Part shown: positions 25,300-34,509 of the stretch, in pieces
Numbering within the stretch: the first letter of the stretch is position 1
How the letters are laid out: every line of letters starts with the position of its first letter
NCBI RefSeq assembly: GCF_003606265.1
Contig: NZ_CP023671.1
Span: 434,001 to 498,000, forward strand
DNA from: Clostridium septicum
GTDB lineage: Bacteria; Bacillota; Clostridia; Clostridiales; Clostridiaceae
Reading direction: 5' to 3'
DNA: 64,000 bases
The notes under the pieces: generated by a model
What the model was told of the DNA's origin: nothing
Database searches by the model: none
Seen by the model: only the letters and a program-made list of their open reading frames with translations
Program-made: the position numbers and the translations under genes

Positions 25300-26991
25300 T
25301 TACATCTTTTCCACTACTTCTATTCCTAATAGAGCTAATGCATTTTTTATTACTTGACAACTAGCTTCTACTAACTTCAATCTAGCTTCTTTTAATGTTT
25401 CATCTTCTAAATTTAATACAGAATGTGCATTATAGAATTTATTAAATGCCTTTGCAACATCTATAACATATCTAGTAACAACTGAAGGTTCTAACTTTTC
25501 TACTGATAAATGAATTTGTTTATTGAAGTTTTCTAAAGTCTTAACTAATTCAAACTCTTCCTTTGAAATAAGCTTAGAATAATCTGCTACCCCTTTAAGC
25601 TCTCCAGCTCTTTGTAATATGCTGTTAGCTCTTGCATATGAATATTGAACATATGGTCCTGTTTCCCCTTCAAATGAAAGCATTTCTTTCCAGTCAAAAA
25701 CTATATCCTTTTCTCTTGAATTTTTTAAATAAGTAAACACTAAAGCTCCAACACCTATTTTCTTAGCTACTTCTTCTTTATTTTCAAGATTAGGATTTTT
25801 TTCATTTATTACTTCTAATGTCTTATCTACTGACTCTCTTATTAAATCATCTAATAAAACTATTTCACCTTTTCTAGTTGAAAGTTTTCTATCTGCAAAT
25901 TTAACTAATCCAAATCCTACATGAACGCAATCCTTTGCCCACTCATGTCCTGCAAGCTCTAAAACCTTAAATACTTGCTTAAAATGTAACGCTTGTGGTG
26001 TTCCAACTACATATACACACTTATCAAAATCATATGTTTTCTTCCTATACATAGCTGCTGCTAAATCTCTAGTTGCATATATTGAAGCACCATCAGCTTT
26101 TAAAACTATACATGGAGGCATATTATACTCATCAAGCATTACAACTTGAGCTCCGTTACTTTCAACTAATAGTCTCTTTTCTCTTAATTCATTAACTACA
26201 ACATCCATTTTATCATTATAGAATGCTTCTCCAGCATATGAATCAAATTTAACATTAAATATATCGTAAACTCTAGCAAATTCTTTTAAGCTTAAATCTC
26301 TAAATCTCTTCCATAAAGCTTCTGCTTCTTTATCTCCATCTTCTAAAGCCTTAAAATAAGCTCTTCCTTCATCCTCTAACTCTGGGTTCTTTTCTGCTTC
26401 ATCATGGAATTTAACGTATATTCTAAGTAATTCGTTTATTGCATTTTCTTCTAACGCTTCTTCATTTCCCCATCTTTTATAAGCAGATATAAGCTTACCA
26501 AATTGTGTGCCCCAGTCTCCTAAATGATTAATACCTTCTACAGTATATCCTTCTTTTTTAAATAGTTTATATAAAGAATTACCTATAGCTGTAGTAAATA
26601 GATGACCTACATGGAAAGGCTTTGCTATGTTAGGTGATGAATATTCAACACAAACAGTTTTTCCTTCTCCAATATTTGATGAACCGTAGTCATCTCCTTC
26701 TTCTAATACTTTTTCTATTGTATTTTTTGTAAATATACTTTTATCTGCAAAAAAGTTTATGTATGGTCCTAAATTTGTTATATTTTCAAACCCTTCTTTA
26801 TCTAATTTAGAACTTAGCTCTTCAGCTATCATATTAGGAGCTTTTCTAAAAGCCTTTGCCAATTGAAAACATGGGAATGCATAATCTCCCATTTCAGGTT
26901 TTGGTGGTATTTCTAAAAGTTTTTCTATTGTTTCAATATCCATATCAACATGTTGCTTTATCACTTCTGCAACTTTCTTTTTATAATCCAT
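25300..26991 (-). CDS. argS: Arginyl-tRNA synthetase
   Basis: The 563-aa class I synthetase has an N-terminal Arg_tRNA_synt_N domain (about 1-85), the HIGH-like motif [13 protein letters not shown] (about 115-127) and the KMSKS-region substitute KLSTRKGE (about 368-375). The C-terminal DALR anticodon-binding domain ends at residue 563. It charges tRNA-Arg in the cytosol. The upstream leader is a T-box that should raise expression when tRNA-Arg is uncharged. Length and order are normal. Confidence 0.96.
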   Translation of the reverse strand: MDYKKKVAEVIKQHVDMDIETIEKLLEIPPKPEMGDYAFPCFQLAKAFRKAPNMIAEELSSKLDKEGFENITNLGPYINFFADKSIFTKNTIEKVLEEGDDYGSSNIGEGKTVCVEYSSPNIAKPFHVGHLFTTAIGNSLYKLFKKEGYTVEGINHLGDWGTQFGKLISAYKRWGNEEALEENAINELLRIYVKFHDEAEKNPELEDEGRAYFKALEDGDKEAEALWKRFRDLSLKEFARVYDIFNVKFDSYAGEAFYNDKMDVVVNELREKRLLVESNGAQVVMLDEYNMPPCIVLKADGASIYATRDLAAAMYRKKTYDFDKCVYVVGTPQALHFKQVFKVLELAGHEWAKDCVHVGFGLVKFADRKLSTRKGEIVLLDDLIRESVDKTLEVINEKNPNLENKEEVAKKIGVGALVFTYLKNSREKDIVFDWKEMLSFEGETGPYVQYSYARANSILQRAGELKGVADYSKLISKEEFELVKTLENFNKQIHLSVEKLEPSVVTRYVIDVAKAFNKFYNAHSVLNLEDETLKEARLKLVEASCQVIKNALALLGIEVVEKM

Positions 26992-27014
26992 TTTTATTCC
27001 TCCCAGTATCTATA

Positions 27015-27265
27015 CTTTTAATAAAAAAATCCGTCTCTTATATATATAAGAGACGGATCTACATCCGCGGTACCACTCTAATTGCATTAAAAAATGCCAC
27101 TTAACGCTTTAACGCAGCTACTACGATTTATCCTACTTAATTTCAGTAAATGTCTCCAAGGCTCTCTTCTTATAATTTATCTTATAGAGCTTACACCATC
27201 CCCTACTCGCTTAAAGCATCAATTATAATACTCTTCTCTTCTTCGACTATTTTTTAATTTAACTT
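27015..27265 (-). promoter_or_regulatory. T-box riboregulator of argS
   Basis: The minus-strand leader contains the T-box core GAGTGGTACCGCGG (27065-27078). It is followed by a strong terminator whose arms lie within 27029-27058 and end in a T-run. Upstream, a Stem I with GATGGTGTAAGC (distal loop) is framed by TTATAATT/AATTATAA arms. Past that stem an AGA triplet in GAAGAGAGCC is in a plausible specifier position, which would fit arginine. Uncharged tRNA-Arg should stabilise the antiterminator. Confidence 0.9.
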
Positions 27266-27274
27266 AATAAGCTT

Positions 27275-27304
27275 ATTATACATAATTATAACTTTTATTG
27301 TCAA
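27275..27304 (-). promoter_or_regulatory. Promoter of the argS T-box transcript
   Basis: Minus-strand TTGACA (27299-27304), 18-bp spacer, TATAAT (27275-27280). Both boxes match consensus. Confidence 0.85.
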
Positions 27305-27443
27305 CCAATAAAGATACATATAATTACTATAATTATAAATTTAATATATATTTTTCATTTATCTCTTGAATAAAAAAAAAAATGATATAATATTTAATTA
27401 TGGGTCTTTCCCAAAGTAATATTATTTATAATAAGGAGTTCTT

Positions 27444-28952
27444 ATGAATAGAGTTGGTGTTATTGATATTGGTCCAAGTTCTGTAAGGTTAATGTTAACA
27501 GAAGTTGAAGAAGGCGGATATTTTAAAATTATAGATGAACTTAAAACCTCTATAAGATTATGCGATGATTTAGTTAATGATTGTTCAATATGTAAGGATA
27601 AAATTAATTCAATCATTTCTACTCTTCGCTCTTATAAATCATTATGTACTATATCTGGAGTTACTAAAATTTTTGCTGTTGCTACTGAATCCTTTAGAAC
27701 TGCAGACAACAAGGATTTACTAATATCTCTTATAAAAAAAGAATTAGATATTGAGGTTAATGTTCTTAGTTGCAAAGATGAGATATATCTAAATTATCTT
27801 GGGGTAACTAAAAGTATCTATGTTGAAAATTCTTTAATGGTAGAAGTTGCAGGCACAGCAACCCATATAGCCTGGATAAAAGATCATAAAATAATAAGAA
27901 GTTCCACTTTACCTTTTGGTAGTGTAAACTTAACATTTAAACACAACTTAAATGACAGAGTTTTACCAAATAGTATAGATAATGCACTTAATATTATAAA
28001 ATCTAGTTTAAATGCAATTGAATGGTTTAAAGAAGCTAAATTTGATTCTGTAATAGGCGTTGCTGAAATAGTTAGAAATTTAGGTAAAATTGATAGGGTA
28101 AGAAAACGCTACCCTTTTGATATCCCTCACAACTATGAATTAACAGATATAGATGTGCAAGAAATCTTTAATATAGTAAAATCAAAAGATTTTAAACAAA
28201 GACAAAAAATTGAAGGTCTTGATTTTGAATTAGCTGACATTATTGTTGGTGGTACAGCTATATTTTGTTCTATAGTAAAAATTGCCAATGCAAGTAATGT
28301 AATAATTTCAGGACGTGGCTTAAGAGAAGGTATAATGTATGATTATTTAGAAAAAACTTATAATCTAGATAACGATATTTTAGATTATAGTATTAATGGT
28401 ATATTAGATACATTAAACATTAATAAATGTCATGCTAAACATGTTTTTGATATTACATCAAAACTTTTTGATTCACTAAGACCACTTCATAATTTAGGAG
28501 AAAAATATTACCACATAGTAAAAACTGCTTCTATGCTACATGATTGTGGTATTAGTATAAATTACTATGATCACCATAAACATTCTTTTTATGTAATATT
28601 ACACTCTTATATAAATGGCTTAAGCCATAAAGAGCTTTTAATGAGTGCTGCAATTGCTGCATCTCATAGATTTAATAGCTATAAACTTCCATTACCACCT
28701 TTTGCAACTATTATAAATCAACTTGATTTAAAATGTATAGCTCAAATAGGAGTACTTCTAAAAATTTCTGAAGGCCTTGATAGAAGCTTGGTTGGTGCTA
28801 TTAAAGATATAAATGTTGAATTTGACTCTAATGAAGTTAAATTAACTGTATGGTCTGACATAGATGTTGAACTTGAAATACGTCAAGCTCTAAGGGCATC
28901 TAGCAGATTTAAAGAAGTATATAATAGAGATCTTATTATAATAAAAGGTTAA
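27444..28952 (+). CDS. Ppx/GppA-family phosphatase with C-terminal HD domain
   Basis: The 502-aa protein has an ASKHA-fold N-terminal half: a phosphate loop at DIGPSSVRLM (about 8-17), a second block VEVAGTATHIAW (about 133-144) and GGTAIFCSI (about 272-280). An HD-type C-terminal domain follows (SMLHDCGISI and DHHKHS, about 370-390). Family members hydrolyse polyphosphate or the pentaphosphate alarmone pppGpp, tying it to stress signalling. The usual DIGSNS loop reads DIGPSS here. AAGGAG lies about 7 nt before the ATG. It is a single-gene unit divergent from argS. Confidence 0.88.
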   Translation: MNRVGVIDIGPSSVRLMLTEVEEGGYFKIIDELKTSIRLCDDLVNDCSICKDKINSIISTLRSYKSLCTISGVTKIFAVATESFRTADNKDLLISLIKKELDIEVNVLSCKDEIYLNYLGVTKSIYVENSLMVEVAGTATHIAWIKDHKIIRSSTLPFGSVNLTFKHNLNDRVLPNSIDNALNIIKSSLNAIEWFKEAKFDSVIGVAEIVRNLGKIDRVRKRYPFDIPHNYELTDIDVQEIFNIVKSKDFKQRQKIEGLDFELADIIVGGTAIFCSIVKIANASNVIISGRGLREGIMYDYLEKTYNLDNDILDYSINGILDTLNINKCHAKHVFDITSKLFDSLRPLHNLGEKYYHIVKTASMLHDCGISINYYDHHKHSFYVILHSYINGLSHKELLMSAAIAASHRFNSYKLPLPPFATIINQLDLKCIAQIGVLLKISEGLDRSLVGAIKDINVEFDSNEVKLTVWSDIDVELEIRQALRASSRFKEVYNRDLIIIKG

Positions 28953-29040
28953 TAAACAAAAATGGGCTATCTTAAAATAACTATTCCTAGAAAATATAGC
29001 TTGTACTTTAAGAAAAATAAATTATATAAGTAGATATAAC

Positions 29041-29083
29041 AAAAGCACATGGTAAGAACGTTTAATCTTACTATGTGCTTTTT
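29041..29083. terminator. Bidirectional terminator
   Basis: AAAAGCACAT-GGTAAGA and TCTTAC-T-ATGTGCTTTTT form a long stem with one bulge between convergent genes. The region 28953-29158 holds no gene I would support. Confidence 0.8.
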
Positions 29084-29158
29084 GGTTTGGAAAATATCAA
29101 AAATAATTAGCAAATTATAATTTTGATACAGCTCCTTTTTTATGTTCAATTATAAATT

Positions 29159-29800
29159 CTATAAAAATATTCCTACAACACTAAATGCTATTTTTGTAAA
29201 TAAATTAAATATTAGACTTGAAGGAATTGATATTAATTTACTACCAATTAATAAAACACCCATTAATATAAGAATTTGATACTGATAAATTGTATCTGCA
29301 ACTTTATAAAATGTTTTAGGCCATAAATCTCTTAATATGTCAAATCCTGCAAGTCCTGGAAGAGGTATTAAATTAAAAACAAATAGATTCACATTTATTA
29401 CAGCTATGTAAAGTAACATTGATAAACCAGTTAGGTAAAAATTGGTCGGCAATGACTTAGCTAACGCTGCCCAAAAAGCATATATAAATGTAAAAATTAA
29501 ACCTATAATTAAATTTCCAAGTGGTGCTGCTATACTTACCTTTATAGCATCCTTATATCCTCTTTTATATGCATTAGGATTTGTATCAACAGGTTTAGTC
29601 CATCCAAAATGAACTAATAAAATCATAATAAATCCTATTGGATCTATATGTGCTGCCGGATTTAAAGTTAATCTTCCTTGAAATCTTGGTGTTTTATCTC
29701 CAAGCTTATCAGCTACTAAAGCTCTAGAATACCCTTGAACTGTAAAAGCTACTAATATAGCTGGAACAGTTAAAATAATATTTAATAAATAATTTCTCAT
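29159..29800 (-). CDS. M50/site-2 protease-like membrane protein lacking the zinc ligands
   Basis: The 213-aa protein aligns by eye with short bacterial M50B (site-2) proteases: an N-terminal helix, then ALVADKLGD, QGRLTLNPAAHIDPIG, FGWTKPV and a late NLIPLP motif. The catalytic HExxH expected before ALVADKLGD reads QGYSR (about residues 22-26). The zinc-binding Asp of the NxxPxPxLDG motif is replaced: NLIPLPGLAGFD. Both metal sites are therefore gone while the fold and the NPxxHxDP segment remain. It is probably a catalytically inactive homologue that binds rather than cuts membrane proteins. The frame is open with no sign of decay. Confidence 0.8.
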   Translation of the reverse strand: MRNYLLNIILTVPAILVAFTVQGYSRALVADKLGDKTPRFQGRLTLNPAAHIDPIGFIMILLVHFGWTKPVDTNPNAYKRGYKDAIKVSIAAPLGNLIIGLIFTFIYAFWAALAKSLPTNFYLTGLSMLLYIAVINVNLFVFNLIPLPGLAGFDILRDLWPKTFYKVADTIYQYQILILMGVLLIGSKLISIPSSLIFNLFTKIAFSVVGIFL

Positions 29801-29883
29801 TTCATCACTCCTAATGATTATGTTTATTAAAGATTATAACATATATGTATAATTAAATGTTATATGTTTACAGTATTTTAAAG

Positions 29884-29906
29884 AAAAAACCCCTCATATG
29901 AGGAGT
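29884..29906 (-). terminator. Terminator after the LCP gene
   Basis: ACCCCTCATATGAGGAGT (29889-29906) is nearly self-complementary. On the minus strand it is followed by a T-run. Confidence 0.7.
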
Positions 29907-29921
29907 TATAAAAATTCATTT

Positions 29922-31358
29922 TTATCTATTTACTTTTGTTACAGCATTTCTACTATTTTCTACTCCACTTGATGATGGTTTTTCATTTTCTGATACTGAT
30001 GGATTTTCTTCTGTTGTTGGTGGAGTTATTTGTGGTTTATTACCCTCTGTTGTTGGTGGAGTTATTTGTGGTTTATTACCTTCTGTTGTTGGTGGTTTTT
30101 CTGATGGTTTTTCTTGTTCTGTTACTGGTGGATTTTTATCAGTGTTATTTCCTGAATCAGTATTTGTATTTGTATTTGTTTCTGGTTTTGGTTCTCTAAT
30201 TAAAGGTAAATCATCATCTAAATTTTTATCATTATTTTCTTCAGATACAGTTCCATATAATGACGTGTACCTTTCATGTTCTGCATCATAAGTTGATTTT
30301 AAGCTTTCTATTGCATAATAATCATATTCTTTTGAATCAGGAAGCTTATTTTCAAATATAAAATCATGTAAAACTTTTGAGTTTTGTTCTTTATCAATAA
30401 GTAATACCCAACCTAAATTTTTAAATTCTCCATCTCTAACTATAAGTTCTGTTTGAGGCATTTGAAGTTGTTCTATCTTAAGATCTGGTAATTTATAAAT
30501 AGTGTATGCTAAGTCTAAAGCTTCAGGTATATCTATATTAGTATTTACATGTTTTGCTATACTATTTGCTATACTAACATATCTTAAAGGACTAACATCT
30601 TTTAATTTTGTTGCAATTTGTGTTAAAACTTTTCTTTGTCTTTCTGTTCTTTCATAACTACCATTTCCTACTTTTCTAATTCTAGAATATGAAAGGGCTT
30701 GTGCTCCATTTAATTTTTGAACACCTGTTTTTTCTATTAATGCAGACTCTGTTTCTGTAGTCTCTCCTATATAGTTGTTTAATTCTTCTATTTCATAATC
30801 TTTTATATCTGCTTCTATTCCACCTATTTCATCTATTATAGATTCGAATCCCCAGAAGTTAACAATTATATATTTTTTAAGATCTATTTTAAAAGTTTCT
30901 CTTATAGTTTCTATTAAAAGCTTAGCTCCACCTTGAGCTCCACCTTCTACAGCTCCTACAGCAAATGCTGCATTTATTTTCCCTTCACCATATCCCGGTA
31001 TATTAACTAAAGTATCTCTCATTATAGATGTTAATTTTATAACTTTATTATTATTATCTAAAGTGGCAATCATAATGGTATCTGATCTAGCTGCCTCATC
31101 TAATGTTCTTCCATCTGTTCCAATTAATAATACATTTGTTACCCCATCGACTTCTTTATAATCAGTTCCCGCTGTTGGCTCTGGAGTATATTTTGTATAA
31201 ACTTGATTTCTAAGTTTATAATAATATCCAACTACAGTAGCTGAAAGTATGGCTATTACTGCAATTATGCTTAATAATATAATTAATGATTTTTTTTTCT
31301 TACTCGTCTTTTTCTTATTAGTATTTTTCATTTCACTGCTTGTATTATTTTCACTCAT
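29922..31358 (-). CDS. LytR-CpsA-Psr (LCP) family cell-wall glycopolymer ligase
   Basis: The 478-aa protein has a basic N-terminus, one membrane helix (about 24-46) and an extracellular LCP domain (about 70-310). Key motifs are LLIGTDGR, ARSDTIMIATLD, LTSIMRDTLVNIPGYG and the Arg-rich SYSRIRKVGNGSYERTERQRKVL. LCP enzymes attach teichoic acids or other glycopolymers to peptidoglycan. The C-terminal 110 residues are Pro/Thr/Asn-rich and contain a 12-residue repeat (EGNKPQITPPTT), probably a wall-spanning spacer. AAGGAGG precedes the ATG. Confidence 0.92.
   Translation of the reverse strand: MSENNTSSEMKNTNKKKTSKKKKSLIILLSIIAVIAILSATVVGYYYKLRNQVYTKYTPEPTAGTDYKEVDGVTNVLLIGTDGRTLDEAARSDTIMIATLDNNNKVIKLTSIMRDTLVNIPGYGEGKINAAFAVGAVEGGAQGGAKLLIETIRETFKIDLKKYIIVNFWGFESIIDEIGGIEADIKDYEIEELNNYIGETTETESALIEKTGVQKLNGAQALSYSRIRKVGNGSYERTERQRKVLTQIATKLKDVSPLRYVSIANSIAKHVNTNIDIPEALDLAYTIYKLPDLKIEQLQMPQTELIVRDGEFKNLGWVLLIDKEQNSKVLHDFIFENKLPDSKEYDYYAIESLKSTYDAEHERYTSLYGTVSEENNDKNLDDDLPLIREPKPETNTNTNTDSGNNTDKNPPVTEQEKPSEKPPTTEGNKPQITPPTTEGNKPQITPPTTEENPSVSENEKPSSSGVENSRNAVTKVNR
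30010..30095. repeat. 36-bp tandem repeat inside the LCP gene, 2.4 copies
   Basis: Copies at 30010-30045 and 30046-30081 differ at one base, and a partial third copy runs 30082-30095. Each encodes 12 residues of the Pro/Thr-rich tail, so copy-number changes stay in frame. Confidence 0.9.
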
Positions 31359-31608
31359 ATTAATGCCTCCTTATCCCCATTATATTATATATCCTATTCA
31401 CTTCCTTTTACAACAACATCGTCTTAATTTTAACATTTTATTTTGTCAAAATTATTACAAATAAATAAATTTTTATTTATTTATGGATTTTATATTAGTA
31501 TTAGTACTTTTATATTTTACTATTCTACTAATTTATCTTATTCATTATATATAACTTTCTTTTACTGTGATATAATCTATCATAATAAAATTTATGAGGT
31601 GGACTAAA

Positions 31609-32589
31609 TTGAAAGAAAAAGTTTTGATGCTTTTAAAAAACAGCTCTGATTTTCTCTCTGGTGAAAAAATAAGTAATAAACTTGGTATAACTAGAGCTTC
31701 TGTATGGAAACATATAAATGTGTTAAAAAAAGAAGGTTATATTATAGAAGGTATTTCAAATAAAGGATATAGACTTATATCCTCTTACGATATTTTAAAT
31801 CCTTTAGAAATAAAAGAAAAACTTCAAACAAAATATATAGGAAAAGATATTAAATATTTTGAAACTATAGATTCAACAAACATTATGGCAAAAAAATTAG
31901 CTAATAACGATGCTATAGATGGTACTTTAATAATTAGCGAAGTTCAATCTTTTGGTAGAGGCCGTCTTAATAGACAATGGATTTCTCCTAAAGGCGGAAT
32001 TTGGGCATCATTAATTTTAAAGCCTAATTTAGAGCCTATTCAAGCCCCTAAAATAACATTAATTGCAGCTGCTGCATTAATACTTACTTTTAAAAAATAT
32101 AATTTAGATGTAAAGGTTAAATGGCCTAACGATATACTCTTAAAAAACAAAAAAATTAGTGGAATTTTAACTGAAATGAATTGTGATATGGATAGAATAA
32201 ACTATATTATTTTAGGATTTGGAATAAATGTTAACTTAAAAGAAGATACTATACCTAAAGATCTTAGAAACAAAGCTACCTCTCTTCTACTTTCTACTGG
32301 AAAAACTTTTAGTAGAATTGATTTACTTTGTAAGTTCTTAAAAGAATTTGAAAAACTTTACCATGAATTATTAAATGAAAATCATGCAGATACTTCAATA
32401 TCTATTTGCAAAGAAAATTCTATTCTTATAGGAAAAGATATTATAATTTCTTCATTAAATTTAAATGAAAAAGTTAAATGCATTGATTTAACTAAAGATG
32501 GTTCTCTTTTAGTTCAAAACTCTTCTGGAAAAATAAAAAAGGTTTTTTCTGGAGAAATATCTCTTTTTGAAAATTACGCTAATACTTAA
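31609..32589 (+). CDS. birA: BirA: biotin operon repressor and biotin-protein ligase
   Basis: The 326-aa bifunctional protein has an N-terminal winged helix (EKISNKLGITRASVWKHINVL, about 20-40). The ligase core follows: SFGRGRLNRQW (biotinyl-AMP loop, GRGR about 113-116) and VKWPNDILLKNKKISGILTE. A C-terminal SH3-like domain completes it. It biotinylates acceptor proteins and represses biotin genes. The TTG at 31609 is preferred: GAGGTGG lies 7 nt before it and overlaps the upstream in-frame ATG (31594). Confidence 0.93.
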   Translation: MKEKVLMLLKNSSDFLSGEKISNKLGITRASVWKHINVLKKEGYIIEGISNKGYRLISSYDILNPLEIKEKLQTKYIGKDIKYFETIDSTNIMAKKLANNDAIDGTLIISEVQSFGRGRLNRQWISPKGGIWASLILKPNLEPIQAPKITLIAAAALILTFKKYNLDVKVKWPNDILLKNKKISGILTEMNCDMDRINYIILGFGINVNLKEDTIPKDLRNKATSLLLSTGKTFSRIDLLCKFLKEFEKLYHELLNENHADTSISICKENSILIGKDIIISSLNLNEKVKCIDLTKDGSLLVQNSSGKIKKVFSGEISLFENYANT

Positions 32590-32616
32590 AAAAATACCAA
32601 AATAGACATTTAATAT

Positions 32617-32646
32617 AAAAAGCTATAATAATTTATAGCTTTTTAT
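32617..32646 (+). terminator. Terminator after birA
   Basis: AAAAGCTATAA (32617-32627) and TTATAGCTTTT (32633-32643), followed by TATATTTTT. Confidence 0.8.
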
Positions 32647-32839
32647 ATTTTTAATATTATACTTCCATACTTATAAATTGCTACTTAAAATACATCTTGT
32701 TCAATACTATATTTTTATCCTTTGTAAATACTACAAATATAAATTAAAAATTTTTTAAAAATTTATATTTACTTATTTTAGATAAGCTATTAATATATAT
32801 ATGTTGTCGAAATATAATACCCGTTTGGAGGTTTGTTTT

Positions 32840-33745
32840 ATGAATATTAGTATTATTGAAATGCCATTATTTTATGGATGTGATAATCCTGGAGTAGAAA
32901 ATGGCCCTAAAATTTTAAGAGAGAACAACCTTCTAGATATTTTTAAAAAAAGCCACACTGTCTGTGATATGGGTGAAGTAAGCATTAAGCACATTGATCC
33001 TAGTTGTAAATACACAGCAAATGACAAAATGAAGTATTTAGATGAAGTTGTGAGATCAAATGTTGAATTAGCAAATAAAGTTTATGAATCATTAAAAAAC
33101 AACTCATTACCTATTGTAATTGGTGGAGATCACTCTCTAGCACTTGGTAGTGTAGCTGGCAGTAGTAAATACTATGGTGAAGATTTAGCAGTAGTTTGGG
33201 TAGATGCACATGGTGATATCAATACCTCTGAGACAACACCTTCTGGTAACATTCACGGAATGCCGTTATCTGGATCAATGGGATTAGGTGATGAATCCCT
33301 AATAAATTTATATACTAAAGGTAAAAAAGTTAAACCCGAAAATGTTTTTATTTTAGGTGCAAGAGATTTAGACAAAGGTGAACTTGAACTTATAAAAGAA
33401 CATAAACTTAATGTGTGGGATATTAAATGCATAAAAGAAAAAGGACTAGATTTTGTTTTAAATGAGCTTTTACAAATTATTAAGGATAAAAAAATTAAAA
33501 ACATTCATTTTAGTTTTGACATAGATTGTCTAGATCCATGTTATGTTCCTGGTACTGGAACTCCTGTTGAAGATGGATTAACTTTTATTGACGGTAAAAA
33601 ATTAATAGAAATTATACTTGGTACAAACCTTGTAGCTTCTATAGATTTTGTGGAATTTAATCCTGCTTTAGATAAAAATAATAAAACATTAGAAACTTGC
33701 TTAGAGCTTTTAAAAATAATTTCTAATTCATTAAAAAATAACTAA
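32840..33745 (+). CDS. rocF: Arginase
   Basis: The 301-aa ureohydrolase has the Mn-binding motifs GGDHSLALGS (His ligand), VDAHGDINT (DAHxD) and SFDIDCLDP (DxD). It also has the early GVENGPKILRE and late VEFNPALD segments of arginases. It splits arginine to ornithine and urea. The alternatives in the family (agmatinase, formimidoylglutamase) fit the N-terminus less well. The ATG at 32840 follows GGAGG by about 9 nt. It is monocistronic. Ornithine could feed polyamine synthesis, which links loosely to the potABCD genes 7 kb away. Confidence 0.87.
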   Translation: MNISIIEMPLFYGCDNPGVENGPKILRENNLLDIFKKSHTVCDMGEVSIKHIDPSCKYTANDKMKYLDEVVRSNVELANKVYESLKNNSLPIVIGGDHSLALGSVAGSSKYYGEDLAVVWVDAHGDINTSETTPSGNIHGMPLSGSMGLGDESLINLYTKGKKVKPENVFILGARDLDKGELELIKEHKLNVWDIKCIKEKGLDFVLNELLQIIKDKKIKNIHFSFDIDCLDPCYVPGTGTPVEDGLTFIDGKKLIEIILGTNLVASIDFVEFNPALDKNNKTLETCLELLKIISNSLKNN

Positions 33746-33767
33746 TAGTTTTCTATTAGTTATTTTT
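33740..33767 (+). terminator. Terminator after arginase gene
   Basis: AACTAATAG-TTTT-CTATTAGTT followed by ATTTTT; the 5' arm overlaps the stop codon. Confidence 0.8.
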
Positions 33768-33817
33768 ATATGTTATTATATAATAAGGTTATATTTTTGA
33801 AACTTTAGGAGGATGAA

Positions 33818-34447
33818 ATGAAATTACTAATTTTTGATACTGAAACTACTAGTGTTAAACCAGGACATATATGTCAATTAAGCTATATATTAATAGATGC
33901 TTCTACTAAACCTCAAACTACTACTGGTAAGAATTTTTTCTTTACAGTAGATGAAATGGACGAAGGTGCAGAAGCTATTCATGGATTCAGTTTAGAAAAA
34001 CTTTATGAGCTTTCAAATGGCCAAGAATTTTTAGATTTTGTTACTGAATTTATGCCTGATTTCTTTAATGCAGATTTTATAATAGGTCATAATGTCCAAT
34101 TTGATATAAAATTTTTAAAGCATGAATTGCAACAACTTTGGGAAGCTGGAGTAATAGATACTACTTGGGAACCTAAAAATACATTCTGTACTATGGCTTA
34201 CTATAAAAATATATGTAATATATTAAATCCAAATGGAAATATTAAAAATCCAAAACTTTCTGAGGTAATAGATTATTTAGGTATTACAGAAGCTCAAATA
34301 GCTTCTAAAGCAGATGAATTATTTGAAGGTAGTGGAAATTATCATGATGCTAGATTTGATACTGCTGCTACTTATTTAACTGTAATTCAAGGTATGAAAA
34401 AAAGACTTATACCATCAGGATATTTCTCAAATTTATTAAAAAAATAA
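33818..34447 (+). CDS. DEDDh 3'-5' exonuclease (DnaQ/PolC epsilon-like)
   Basis: The 209-aa exonuclease has Exo I LIFDTETTS (D7, E9), Exo II IGHNVQFDIKFL and Exo III with the catalytic His and Asp in YHDARFDTAAT (about 180-190). Stand-alone DnaQ-like proteins degrade DNA or RNA ends or proofread; the exact substrate is not visible. AGGAGG lies 6-8 nt before the ATG. It is a single gene ending in the 34464-34500 hairpin. Confidence 0.87.
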   Translation: MKLLIFDTETTSVKPGHICQLSYILIDASTKPQTTTGKNFFFTVDEMDEGAEAIHGFSLEKLYELSNGQEFLDFVTEFMPDFFNADFIIGHNVQFDIKFLKHELQQLWEAGVIDTTWEPKNTFCTMAYYKNICNILNPNGNIKNPKLSEVIDYLGITEAQIASKADELFEGSGNYHDARFDTAATYLTVIQGMKKRLIPSGYFSNLLKK

Positions 34448-34463
34448 ACTTATTATATAAAAT

Positions 34464-34500
34464 AAAACAGATAGATTTTTATATCTACCTGTTTTTTTTG
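34464..34500. terminator. Bidirectional terminator
   Basis: AAAACAG-A-TAGAT and ATCTA-CCTGTTTT pair with small mismatches, followed by a run of eight T on the plus strand. It lies between convergent genes. Confidence 0.75.
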
Positions 34501-34509
34501 TTTTTCTTA

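Noticed and set aside
25300..26991. argS fragment because KMSK is not canonical
   Set aside because: The STRKG replacement is normal for many arginyl-tRNA synthetases and the length is full.
30010..30095. Possible CRISPR-like direct repeats
   Set aside because: The copies are contiguous without spacers and lie in frame inside the LCP gene.
29936..30199. Open frame of 87 codons on the plus strand, rich in Leu/Val/Tyr
   Set aside because: It is the reverse reading of the Pro/Thr-rich LCP tail repeats; no ribosome site, and composition is explained by the other strand.
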